Assembly (NCBI GenBank): GCA_032690845.1
Contig: CM064425.1
Span: 35,056,240-35,120,239, forward strand
Source of the DNA: Eleusine coracana subsp. coracana
Taxonomy: Eukaryota > Streptophyta > Magnoliopsida > Poales > Poaceae
Direction of reading: 5' to 3'
DNA length: 64,000 nucleotides
The notes under the pieces: generated by a model
What the model was told of the DNA's origin: nothing
What the model saw: the letters and a program-made list of their open reading frames with translations, nothing else
The model's database searches: none
Translations under genes and position numbers: made by a program
In this document: piece by piece, positions 22,508 through 32,939 of the stretch
Numbering within the stretch: position 1 is the first letter of the stretch
Layout of the letters: every line of letters begins with the position of its first letter

Positions 22508-22790
22508 AGCACCGACCGGCGCGACCCTTGCGCCGATCGGCTCAATCATACTGACAGCGCCGATCGGCGCGACTCTTGCGCCGATCGGCTCAATCATACT
22601 GCCAGCGCTGATCGGTGCGACCCTTGCGTCGATCGGCTCAATCATACTGCCAGCACCGATCGGCGCAACCCTTGCATCGATCGGCTCAATCATACTGCCA
22701 GCGCCGATCGGTGCAACCCTTGCGCCGATCGGCTCAATCATACTGCTAGCGCCGATCGGCGCGACCCTTGCGCCGATCGGCTCAACCAGG
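22508..22790 (+). repeat. Six tandem 48-bp units with GCGCCGATCGGCGC palindromes
   Basis: Units start at 22,508, 22,556, 22,604, 22,652, 22,700 and 22,748 (last one partial). Each unit has two near-palindromes, GCGCCGATCGGCGC and GCGCCGATCGGC, about 9 bp apart, then TCAATCATACTGCC. Because 48 is a multiple of 3, the pol frame stays open and reads a 16-residue repeat ([16 protein letters not shown]). The array lies between protease and RT. Units differ by a few transitions only. The same module occurs elsewhere in the element. Confidence 0.92.
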
Positions 22791-24385
22791 AAAATCCTGA
22801 TTTTAAACCTCTCGGGGAGCTGGATCCAGACAAAGCGCTAGAAGTGGAACAGAAGGAACTTCCGAAGGAGCTACGCTATGAATATCTAGGAAAGAATAGA
22901 ACATATCCAGTTATTGTGAACAACGCCCTAACGAAAGAAGAAACAGAGAGGCTTCTTGTTGTGCTCAAAAGGTATAAGAAGGCCATTGGTTACACATTGG
23001 ATGACATCAAAGGAATCAGCCCCGCATTTTGTACCCACAAGATTAACTTGGAGGAGAATACTAAACCAGTGGTTGGAGGGATGCGAAGGTTGAAGGAATC
23101 AATGAAGCTAGTGGTTAAAAAGGAGATTTTGAAGCTGCTTAATGCAGGTATGATCTACCATGTTGCTAATAGTGAATGGGTTAGTCCAGTGCATTATGTA
23201 ACCAAGAAAGGAGGGTTGACAGTAGTGCCTAACGAGAACAATGAGTTGATCCCTCAAAGGACTGTAACTGGATGGAGAATGTGCATAGATTATAGAAGTT
23301 TGAGCAAAGTGACGAAGAAAGATCACTATCCTCTTCCGTTCATTGATGAGATGCTTGAAAGATTAGCAAGGAATTCATACTTTTGTTATTTGGATGGATA
23401 TAGTGGTTTCTTTCAAATACCGGTAAGACCAGAAGATCAGCAGAAAACTACTTTTACTTGCCCTTTTGGGACATATGCATATAGAAGGATGTCATTTGAT
23501 CTTTGCAACGCGCCTGCAACATTTCAAAGATGCATGAATGCAATATTCGCTAAATTCATAGAAGATATTATGGAGGTATTTATGGATGACTTGTCCATAG
23601 ATGGTGCTGATTTTGATAGCTGTTTGGAGAATTTGGAGAAGGTTTTGAAAAGGTGTGTTGAATGCGACTTAGTTCTTAACTGGGAGCAGTGTCACTTCAT
23701 GGTAATAGAAGGGATAGTACTTGGTCATGTGATACCTAAAAGAGGGATAGAGGTTGATAAGGCAAAGGTATCTACAGTTGAGAAATTACCTCCCCCTACT
23801 GATCTTACAACTTTGAGGAGTTTTCTTGGACATGCCAACTTCTATCGCAGATTTGTTAAGGATTATTCGAAGATTGCTAAACCCCTGACAGAATTGTTAA
23901 AGCAAGATACAAAATTTGTTATGGACGAGGAGAGACTCTTAGTCTTCAGAAGATTAAAGGAAGCTCTATGCTCTGCACCCGTTATGCAGCCACCTGATTG
24001 GAGTTTACCTTTTGAAATTATGTGTGATGCAAGTGACTATGCAGTTGGAGCTGTTCTTGGACAACGGAAGGAAGGTAAAGTGCATGCTATTTATTATGCT
24101 AGCAAAACTTTGAATGAGGCGCAAATCAATTATACAACAACTGAGAAAGAGATGTTAGCTGTTATATTTGCTTTTGAGAAGTTTAGATCCTACATTCTAA
24201 ATTCTAAGGTGATTGTATATACTGATCATGCTGCTATAAGATACTTGGTTTCAAAGAAGGAGTCTAAGCCTTGGTTAATGCGATGGGTACTGATGCTACA
24301 AGAATTTGATTTGGAGATAAGAGATAAGAAAGGAGTAAAAAATTCTGTAGCAGATCATTTATCTCACCATCAACTGAGCCAATAA
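22791..24385 (+). CDS. Athila reverse transcriptase and RNase H
   Basis: This part of a 732-residue open frame (22,187-24,385) is intact. RT motifs in order are [73 protein letters not shown], and the catalytic box [11 protein letters not shown] at about 23,575-23,605. RNase H follows with [36 protein letters not shown] and [18 protein letters not shown]. Acidic catalytic residues are present in all of them. The stop at 24,383-24,385 lies just before the linker to integrase, so RT-RNase H alone may still be translatable if an upstream start is used. Confidence 0.85.
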
Positions 24386-25750
24386 GAGATGAAATGCAAC
24401 AAGAGCAGTTGTTTGCCGCATTTGATCATAGAGAGAACTGAATGATGGATATTATCAAAGGTTTCAAGGGACAAACTGATCTGATGAACAAGAACACAAG
24501 GAAAAGAGTTAAGAGTGAAATGAGAAAATTTATATGGGCCGACCCATACTTGTATAGGTATTGCGAGGACGGAGAAGTATGGAGATGTGTACCCAGAGAA
24601 GAAAGAGCAAGCATTTTAGCAAAATGTCATTCTTCGGATTATGGGGGACACTATGGCTACTTCAGAACACAGGCAAAGGTATGGGCGAGTGGATTCTACT
24701 GGCCTACTATGCATGAAGATGCAAAAAGGTATGTTGCAACATGTGCTCAATGCCAACAAATAGGGAATGTTAACAGTAGGAATGCAATGCCTCTTAAGTA
24801 CAATCTTCAAGTCGATATCTTTGATGTTTGGGGTATGGATTTTATGGGACCCTTTGTAAATTCTCATGGTTTTAGTACATATTGGTCGCCGTTGATTATG
24901 TCTCCAAGTGGGTCGAAGCAATGGCATGCAAGGCTAATACTACAAGAGAATCAAGGAGTATACTTCAGGAGCAAATATTTCCTAGGTACGGAGTACCAAG
25001 GATAATAACTACAGATGGAGGATCCTATTTTACAGGAGGAGAATTTGCTAGGTTTTTAACCAAATCTGGAGTTGAACATAGAATTGGAACAGCCTACCAT
25101 CTCTAGACAAATGGACAAGCAGAAACTTCAAATAAGCAATTAAAGGGAATTCTGCAGAAGATTGTTACAAAGGAAGGAAAAGATTGGGCCACGAAGCTTA
25201 ATGGAGCGTTATGGGCATATAGGACGGCATTCAAGACACCAATTGGTATGACACCATATCAATTCGTCTATGGGAAATCGTGTCACCTACCGGTGGAATT
25301 GGAACATAAGGCTTATTGGGATATAAAGAAAATGAATTTGGATCTTGATGCCACCGGCATGAAAAGAAAGATGCAAATAAGTGAATTGGAAGAGATGAGA
25401 TTGCGTGCATATGAAAATGCAGCCATATACAAAGAGAAAAGAAAGAAGTGGTACGATAAGAAGCTTTTGAAGAAGGAATTCAAGGAAGGAGGTCGGGTGC
25501 TCCTATTTAACTCGCGATTCAGATTATTTGGTAAAGGCAAACTGTGAAGCAAATGGGAGGGACCTTATCTTGTGAATACGGTGTTACCTTCGGGAGCGGT
25601 AATCATAATGGATGGCAAGAGAAACAAGTACACGGTGAACGGACAACGTCTAAAGGTATACCTAGAACGAGATGAACGAAGCGAACTACACTTTTCTCAT
25701 AAGGAGTATAAGACGAATTTTCCAAGTCTTGAACAGGCATGGTCTACATG
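24386..25750 (+). pseudogene. Athila integrase
   Basis: The zinc-binding part is AKCHSSDYGGHYGYFRT with CAQCQQIGN (about 24,620-24,770). The catalytic core is GMDFMGPF (Asp), ITTDGGSYFTGGEF (Asp) and [12 protein letters not shown] (Glu). The GKS motif is [21 protein letters not shown] one-base loss near 24,870-24,876 shifts the frame before VAVDYVSKWVEA. A TAG at 25,105-25,107 precedes TNGQAE, and a TGA near 25,545 precedes SKWEGPYLVNTVLPSG. All catalytic residues remain visible, but the ORF is broken in at least four places including its junction with RNase H. Confidence 0.8.
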
Positions 25751-27158
25751 ATTAGTGTGTTGAATTTCTTCTCTTGCAATAAGGACATTGCAAATTTTAA
25801 GTGTGGGGGAAGGGCTTTGCCATTAGTCATAGTTTTTAAGTGTTTTTGAGTCTAGTTTCTCAGTTTTTAAGTGTTTTGAGCCTAGTTTCTCATTTGTTTT
25901 CTTAATGAGTGTTTATTTAAGTTTGTGTGTGTGCTTAAGAGAGTCACGAGTCATGTTGAGAGTTGCTTCTAGGTCTTTTATGTAGTTTGAATTTTTGCAT
26001 TGTCTTTAATAAAGTTAGTGTCGATTGTCAAATTGAAAGTGCCCCATGCTATTTATCTTGTCTTTCTGATGATCCATTGGTTGATTACTTGAATTTGTTG
26101 GTTACCACTTAACTTTTGATCTTTATATTTGTGAAAATTTCTTTTGACTCATCGTAAGCTAAAGCAAAAGCAAGGTCTAAATATGCCTACATAGCCGAGT
26201 GAATGAGAGCAAGCTACACATTTGAACTAAGTGGATTGTAAGTAACTTTGTCAACTTTTTGCTCATGATTTCGACCAAGTTAGGAAAGGATGATCTATTT
26301 TGTTTATCTCTGTGTTTCTAGCCATTCTTATCCAATTAAATTCCTTGCTATCATGAAAACCATACATCTTTGTTTCTCTCTCCTCCTTGATACAACCTAT
26401 ATTCTCAACAAAAGGGAATTCAGAAAATTTCCGCTGCTGATACAAGATAGAAATTACAGATCATATCAGGTATATAAAAAAAGAGGTGAAAGAAAAGAAA
26501 AAAAATAGAGGTCGCGCCGATCGGCGCGACGCTTGCGTCGATCGACGCTGTTGCAAAAAGAAAAAAAAGGTTATTATAAAAAAAAAGGGGGGGGCTAAAG
26601 AAAAGAAAAAATATATATATTCCCTGAGAGGCAGTAAGGTCATCAAAGAAAGCAGATTTCTGATTATTTCTCATTCTTTGCCAATTGTTCTCATTGAATT
26701 TTCTTTTAGATATTCTACATTCCTCTTCTCCATTAAAAGTTTTTTTCCAAAAAAATTCTTTCTTAATTGGCATGATTGAGCACATTATTGACATGGTTAA
26801 TCTTATGGTTTAATTTAGTTATATAGCCCTCCAAGATCCACATACAATCTTTGATTAGATAGGAGAGGGAAGGAAATACACTTGAGGGACCTAGAGAAGA
26901 CTAAATGCTTGATGTTTGATGCTAAAAGATGAGTTGAGGAGAACTAAAATTGTTTTTGAAAAAGTTTTGTGGTAATTTGATTAAGTTCGAGTAAGATATG
27001 CCGATTGGTTAAAAGGAGATGAGAGAAAATCTTTGTGGCGGGATAACGAGTAAAAATGATGATTGAGATTGATTGCATGAGAGATGGAGTGAAAATTCTT
27101 ATTACATATTTGATTTTGTATTGCTCGAGGACTAGCAATGATTTGAGTGTGGGGGAAC
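25751..27158 (+). other. Athila 3' region: no envelope-like gene, short repeats, polypurine tracts
   Basis: AAGTGTGGGGGAAG (25,799) resembles an Athila polypurine tract, and GAGTGTGGGGGAAC (27,145-27,158) directly precedes the 3' LTR and is the likely functional one. A 31-bp phrase, AGTTTTTAAGTGTTTTTGAG followed by a CTAGTTTCTC tail, is repeated at 25,831-25,861 and 25,862-25,891. One palindrome module is at 26,514-26,548. A further purine run of A9G8 is at 26,578-26,594. I find no ORF like the envelope-type ORF that some Athila elements carry here. Confidence 0.6.
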
Positions 27159-28248
27159 TATTGGTGGTTTCTAGATGCCCATATTATCTACCAAAAAGGG
27201 ATGTTTTGCGTCTTAATTTGGTGGTTTGGACTAACAATTAACCCCATATTTGCATATATTTGTAGTTGTTCTGTTTTGGATGTAATCGCAGGAAACAGGT
27301 GTAAAACAGGGCAATTATGGATAAAGAGCTGAAGAGTAACGAAGATGGGCCAGATACGGAGCCGCGCCGATTGGGGCGACCCATGCGCCGATCGGCGCAG
27401 GAGGAAAAGATGACTTAAACATGATCCAGTCCAGGAAAGATGAAGGCCCAGCCCAGTATGAGTCAGAGTCGGTGGAAGTTGACCTAATCCTATCGAGTAT
27501 AAAAGGAAGATAGGTATCAAGAACCAAGGGGAGACGGCGATCGCGAGAATCAGTTATTAAAACTAGGGTTCCAGGATATTGGCAACAGAGGTTCATCAAC
27601 ACTGACGAGATCCACCAGAAGGGAGGTCGCGCCAATCGGCGTGACGCTTGCGTCGATCGGCTCGTGTGCATTCCAGCGCTATTTCTCACCCCTCTGCTAT
27701 GTCTAGCGGAAGGATGAGTGAGTAGTCTCATATTCTCTTCTCTGATGCGGGGATCTAGTCATGTAACTCTCATACTTGTTGATACTCTCTCGATGAATTT
27801 AATCTATGTGATGAACTTTATTGCACATCTATCTATCCCTTTCATTAGTGTATCGGCCTACACTTTTTCCCATTAAATAGTGCAAGAAACCAGTGTGGAG
27901 CTAATAGCCTCTGTAGCGATAGCCGGGGTGAACGAAACCACAATGTCTTGTAGAATATTAGAGTCATCACTCGAGTTGATAAGAATAAGGTTGCATGCTA
28001 GTGAACCAATCCTAAGGAGAGAATCCTTCATCATCCTGTTACCTCTTCAATAACATTCACCTTCCACTTTCTCACCATTATCATTCACACCAACCAACCC
28101 ATTGTAATTTGTTAGTAACCTTTTAATAGTATTAGTTCCGCTCGTTCCCTGTGGATTCGATAACTTTGGAATACTCTAAGGGAAAAAGAGCTACAACTGT
28201 ACACCGTCCTCTTGCGGTATATAAGTGGGTGCGTAATTACGACCAACA
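27159..28248 (+). repeat. 3' LTR of the Athila element
   Basis: 1,090 bp, collinear with 19,467-20,558. It starts TATTGGTGG (TG to TA change) and ends GACCAACA. Palindrome modules are at 27,364-27,398 (first arm eroded to CGATTGGGGC) and 27,629-27,661. A TATAAAA box is at 27,498. About 44 differences from the 5' LTR were counted by eye. Confidence 0.9.
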
Positions 28249-28253
28249 CCAAG

Positions 28254-28290
28254 ATCAAGTCTCGATAGTTGGTGTGCCAGGTAGGGGACA
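28254..28290 (+). other. End of Tat copy 2 5' LTR and its primer-binding region
   Basis: The last 14 bp of the LTR (ending TCTCGATA; the 3' LTR ends TCTCGACA) lie right after the Athila duplication CCAAG. GTTGGTGTGCCAGGTAGGGG (28,268-28,287) follows immediately and is the presumed primer-binding site. I cannot name the tRNA with certainty. Confidence 0.6.
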
Positions 28291-28425
28291 AGGCTCGCCG
28301 GGATTCACCGTCGACTTCGATGGCCGGATTTCAAGATTTCCTTCGGGTCGCTCGACTTCACCGCCGACTCCAGCGGAGCGCTAGGCCTTGACTACCATCG
28401 ATCCGAGTCGACCGCAGCCGATCTC

Positions 28426-30240
28426 ATGGCGCGAGCACCGAGCCCATCAAATCTGATCCCTGCATTAGTTCCACTCGGATTCGGTGACACAGATCTACCC
28501 ACTGGGTACGACTCTAAGTCGGTTTGTTCCTTTGATAAGGACTCAGATGGATCTACATGCCCTTATCCTTTGGCTGTTAACATGGTCGAGGTTCATGAGG
28601 ACCCGACTGATGATGGGGATGATGACCACAATGATGATGGTTTAGCCAACAACAACGATGGACATGGCGAGGAAGGTCAAAGGGACGAAGACCCCGAAGA
28701 GATACCACCTTCGAACGGTCACCGCTGCCGACCGAGAGGATCTCATGGATCCCGATTGGCGCGACGGCTAGACCTCAGAGATTTGGAGATTAAAGTGGAT
28801 GGTGTCAAAGTCTATGACACCCCTCAGTTCAACATCACTGAGGCTAAAACACTGCTTGACAGCTTGATGGCAGACACAGCATATCAGACCCCCACAATAC
28901 ATAAGGCGATAGCCATGCTCAAAGCAGCTGTTGTTCAAGACAAGGCCCAAAAAAACCACAGTCAGTGGCGAGTTCTAGCTATGCAACTTCCCGTGGACAA
29001 CAACGTAGTGATCTAAGGAATTCCATGAGAGCCCGTAACGGATGAGATACCATCAACTCTTGTATTGAAGAGCGGGTCCGGGATGACCAGCGCCATGAGG
29101 AGGAGCGCCATAACAGGAGGACGGATGACCGACGGGACGACCGACGACATCATTCACCTCTAAGAGAGAACCACGACGACCGACGTCCACGAGATGATCG
29201 GGACTGGCGTGAAAACCATGATGAAGATGACCGGCATCGTCGTCATAATGACGATATTAGCCCTTGCCATAATCGCCGCGCGTCTTCACCTGCCCGGTCT
29301 TCCGATCGACGGCGGAGGTCGGTCACCCCTAATGAGGATGAGTTCGATGGGATCAAGGCTTACATACCGGAACTTCGTATTGCTCGATGACCTAAAGGAT
29401 TCAAGTCGGTCCCTATCGAGAAGTATGATGGTCAGACCTATCCTCGAGAGTGGCTTCAGCTATACAACATGGCGATCCGAGCGGCTGGAGGAGACACCTA
29501 TGTGATGGCTAACTATCTGCCGGTCTGTCTCAAGCCAGTCATTCGTGTTTGGCTCACGTCGCTCCCGGAGAGGTCGATCACTTCATCGGGAGATCTCAAC
29601 AAGATGTTCATTGAGAGCTTCCAAGCTACCTGCAACTGGCCGGGCAATCACTTCGACCTCACTCGGACCAAGCAGAAGGCTGATGAATCCCTACGTGACT
29701 ACATCAAGCGGTTCTGCGCTAAGAAAACTAAGATCCCTAATGTCCCGGACCAATAGATCATTGCAGTCTTCCAAGAAGGAGTCTAGAGCGATGAGCTAGT
29801 TCGGGAGATCGGTCGGAGGAATCATGACCTCAAGCTGACCGCTCGGGAGTGCTTTGAGATCGCTAATAACATCCGAGGCAAAGGCAAGAAGAAGTGCTCA
29901 AACAAGCTGGAGTCCTCCAAGAAGGACAAGAAGCTCAAGACTGAGAACATGGTCGCTGCAGTAGACCGAACAAGGAAAAATCCTCGGACGAACCAGCAGA
30001 CCATGGACAATCTGCTGAGTGGCCCATGCCTATGGCATCCAAAGGGAAACCACAAAGCAAAGGACTATTACCAACTGAAGGGCTTCACAACAGCTTCGCC
30101 GAAGGTGGCCAAAGATCCGCCAAGGCGCAATGGCAAGGATAAAGCCAATGACGTGATGACAAGGACGAGGATGGAGAGTTTTAGGAGCCCTGGAAGGAAG
30201 TCAACTTCATCTTCGGAGGCCCGGATGCCTACACGTCCAA
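28426..30240 (+). pseudogene. Tat copy 2 gag
   Basis: The start ATG at 28,426 gives MARAPSPSNLIPALVPLG with an Asp/Asn-rich stretch (DDGDDDHNDDG), then DLEIKVDGVKVYDTPQFNIT. The first frame ends at 29,016. An Arg/Asp/His-rich charged segment follows (29,030-29,330). The core reads NMAIRAAGGDTYVMANYLP, LKPVIRVWLTSLPERSI, NKMFIESFQATCNWPG and DESLRDYIKRFCAKKTKI, with stops at 29,754-29,756 and near 29,784. The zinc-knuckle-like GPCLWHPKGNHKAKDYYQ has lost its last Cys (Tyr). The frame was originally continuous with protease. At least four lesions disable it. Confidence 0.75.
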
Positions 30241-30265
30241 GCGCAAGCCAGGTCGCTATCCGCTA

Positions 30266-30676
30266 GTGCTCGCGGCAACAATGAAAGGGGTCAAGTTCAA
30301 CAAAGTACTTATCGACGGAGGAAGCAGTCTGGACTTGATCTTGACCAAGACCCTCACAGAGTTAGGCTTGTCGGTCGAAGACTTGCAGCCGAGTTCTTCT
30401 CCCTTCCATGGGATCGTGCCCGGCAAGACCTCTGTTCCTATTGGACAGATCGCTCTGCCTGTCACCTTTGGGACCCGTGAGAGCTTCAGGACTAAGCGTA
30501 TCATCTTCCAGGTAGCTGACTTCGAGTCTACTTACCATGCCATCCTCGACAGACCGGCAGTGGTGAAATTTATGGCGGTCCCGCACTACTTGTATCTCAC
30601 TCTCAAGATGCCAGGCCCCAAGGGAATCATCTCCCTTCACTTTGACCTTCGGAATTCCTTTGATTGCGATGTGTAG
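30266..30676 (+). pseudogene. Tat copy 2 aspartic protease
   Basis: The active site is KVLIDGGSSLDLILTKTL (30,301 onward), the DGG variant common in this lineage. The second signature is STYHAILDRPAVVKFM. The fold is followed by HYLYLTLKMPGPKGIISL. The frame is open for 136 codons but is cut from gag by a TAG near 30,181 and from RT by a TAG at 30,674-30,676. Upstream, VNFIFGGPDAYTSKRK, a lineage-typical lead-in, is still readable. Confidence 0.75.
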
Positions 30677-32290
30677 AGTTGTGAGATGGTGGACCGACAA
30701 TTGATGTTGTCCAACCGGTTGGAGATCCAGAAGGCAGTCGGCAATGAGGAGCAGACTGATGCGGAGGTCCCTGTGAAGAAGCCCACCAAGGACAAGATCC
30801 AGATGGACAATGTCCCTACCAAGGAAGTTTCACTCGACCCAAAGGACCCTGCTAAGATCACTTATGCAGGGGCCAACCTCGACAAGAAATAGGAACTCGT
30901 GCTCACTCTTTTCCTCCAGGAAAATAGGGACATCTTTGCATGGAAGCCCTCTGACATGCCAGGAGTTTCTAGGGAAAAGATTGAGCACGAGCTAAGGGTG
31001 CCTCCTGGGGCCACCCCGTCAAGCAAAGGCTTAGAAGGTTTGCACAAGACCGCAAGAACGCCATGAAGAAGGAGATAGCTAGATTATTAGATGTTAAGTT
31101 TATAAGGGAAGTGTACCATCCTGATTGGCTGGCAAATCCAGTCCTTGTACCTAAGATGAATAAAGAATGGCAGATGTGTGTTGATTATACCGATTTGAAC
31201 AAGGTCTGTCCTAAAGACCCGTTCGCTCTGCCACGTATTGATCAGATCATAGACTCAATAGCCAGGTGTGAGCTTTTAAGCTTTTTGGATGCCTATTCAG
31301 GCTGTCACCAGATCCCACTGAAAGTCAAAGATCAGATCAAGACTTCTTTTACAACTCCTTTCAGCGCCTACTGCTATACTACTATGTCATTCGGTCTGAA
31401 AAATGCTAGCGCGACTTACCAACGTGGTATTCAACGCTGCCTCGAAACTCAGGTAGGTCGAAACGCAGAAGCGTATGTTGATGACATTGTGGTAAAGACT
31501 CAAAATGTTTGGGAACTTCTTTCTGACTTGGCAGAGACATTTGACAACTTCAGACGATACTCAATGAAGTTGAACCCTAAAAATGTGTTTTTGGGGTTCC
31601 TTCGGGAAAGCTAATTGGTTACATCATTTCAAAACGAGATATAGAGGCTAACCTGGATAAAATCAAGATGATCCTTGATATGGGGCCACCTCATTCCCAA
31701 AGGGATGTTCAAAAGTTGACCGGATGCATGGCATCTTTAAGTCGCTTTATCTCTCCATTGGGAGTCAGGGGTCTGCCGTTCTTTATGTTGCTCAAAAAGC
31801 AGGATGACTTCGTCTGGACAACAGAGGCGCAGTTGGCATTGGATGAGTTAAAGGTTCACCTCAGCAATATCCCGGTGCTAGTGCCTTCCGAGCCACAAGA
31901 AAAGCTTCAGGTCTACATATCGGCTACAACTCAAGTTGTGAGTACCGTTTTAGCGGTCGACCGAGAAGAAGAGGGTCATGTAAAAAAAGTACAACACCCA
32001 GTGTATTTTGTCAGTGAGGTCCTTAGTGCCTCCAAAACACGATACCACCAGATCTTGAAGCTGCTATATGCACTCTTGATCACTTCGAGGAAGTTGAAGC
32101 ACTATTTTCAGGCTCATCCCATTGAAGTTTAAACAACTTTTGCACTCGGAGAAGTCCTCCACAACCGAGAAGCAGAAGGAAAGATTGCCAAATGGGCAGT
32201 CGAGCTCAGTCAATTCACCATTATGTTTTTACCTTGCTCGGCGATCAACGGACAAGCGTTAGCTAACTTCGTTTCCGAGTGAACAGAGAT
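30677..32290 (+). pseudogene. Tat copy 2 reverse transcriptase and RNase H
   Basis: RT is readable from ENRDIFAWKPSDMPGVS (30,920) through MCVDYTDLNKVCPKDPFALP, FLDAYSGCHQIPLKVKDQ, MSFGLKNASATYQRGIQR and the catalytic box AEAYVDDIVVKTQN (about 31,470-31,506). One extra base in the T/G-rich run near 31,590-31,600 shifts the frame. RNase H follows: PPHSQRDVQKLTGCMASLSR, FVWTTEAQLALDELKVHL, KTRYHQILKLLYALLITSR. Further stops occur near 32,130 and 32,281. The YVDD box is intact. Confidence 0.8.
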
Positions 32291-32309
32291 TTAGAAGCCG
32301 CCTGCACCA

Positions 32310-32912
32310 CAAGATATTGAGTACTGGAAAATGTACTTTGACGGATCCTTTTAGTTACCTGGAGCCGGTGCAGGAATTGTGCTCATCTCACCACAAGGAG
32401 AAAAGCTTTGGTATGTCTTCCAGATCATGTTTCGCGCGTCTAACAATGTTGCGGAATATGAGGCTCTTCTACACGGTCTACGCATTGCCATGTCACTCGG
32501 CGTTCTGCGTCTCAACATCTTTGGTGATTCGGCTTTGGTCATCAACCAAGTCACTAAGGATTGGAATTGTGTGGATAGCAATATGGCTGCCTATTGCCAA
32601 CAAGTAAGAAAGATCGAAGATAAATTTGATGGGCTAAAGTTCATGCATATTCTTCGGGATAACAATCAAGCGGCTGATGAACTAGCCAAGATGGGATCGT
32701 CTCGAGTGATTATCCCACCTGGTGTTTTCTTACACACCCTTGATGCTCCCACTATTTCTCCTCGGTCTGACGTCTTAACGACCGATATTGCTGAGATGGT
32801 ATATGATACCAACATACAGACCGACTGGCGTGACCCGATTGTCCAATTTTTGACTAAGGGAACGCTCCCTCCAGGTCATAATGAGCAACAAAGATTGAAG
32901 GCAAAGTGTTGA
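32310..32912 (+). pseudogene. Tat copy 2 second (archaeal-type) RNase H
   Basis: WKMYFDGSF (first Asp), GAGAGIVLISPQGEKLWYVF, NNVAEYEALLHGLRIAM (Glu), IFGDSALVINQVTKDW (Asp) and RDNNQAADELAKMGSSRV (last acidic site) give a complete RNase H fold between RNase H and integrase, the lineage hallmark. A TAG interrupts just after FDGSF near 32,353. From 32,379 the frame is open for 177 codons. All catalytic positions look retained, unlike in Tat copy 1. Confidence 0.75.
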
Positions 32913-32939
32913 GGATATTTGATGGTGGATGACCTACTC

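Larger units (their letters stand above)
19467..28248 (+). mobile_element. Athila-lineage Ty3/gypsy retrotransposon, complete ends, decayed genes
   Basis: LTRs 19,467-20,558 and 27,159-28,248 (1,092 and 1,090 bp) begin TGTTGGTGG (TATTGGTGG in the 3' copy) and end GACCAACA. A perfect 5-bp duplication, CCAAG, flanks it (19,462-19,466 and 28,249-28,253). The primer site TGGCGCCGTTGCCAGGGA (20,570-20,587) fits tRNA-Asp with one mismatch, as is usual for Athila. Gag, protease, RT, RNase H and integrase are in order. No envelope-like ORF is found between integrase and the 3' LTR. The LTRs differ at about 4 percent by hand count, so it is younger than the Tat copy it splits. Confidence 0.92.

Noticed and set aside
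22469..22741. Minus-strand ORF with [15 protein letters not shown] repeats
   Set aside because: Antisense shadow of the 48-bp palindrome array.
22508..22790. Regular 48-bp repeats considered as a CRISPR-like array
   Set aside because: Repeats are directly tandem with no unique spacers, lie inside an open pol frame, and the sequence is a plant retrotransposon.
25751..27158. Envelope-like gene expected after Athila pol
   Set aside because: No ORF longer than about 125 codons, no signal peptide or membrane segment in a sensible frame; region is low-complexity.
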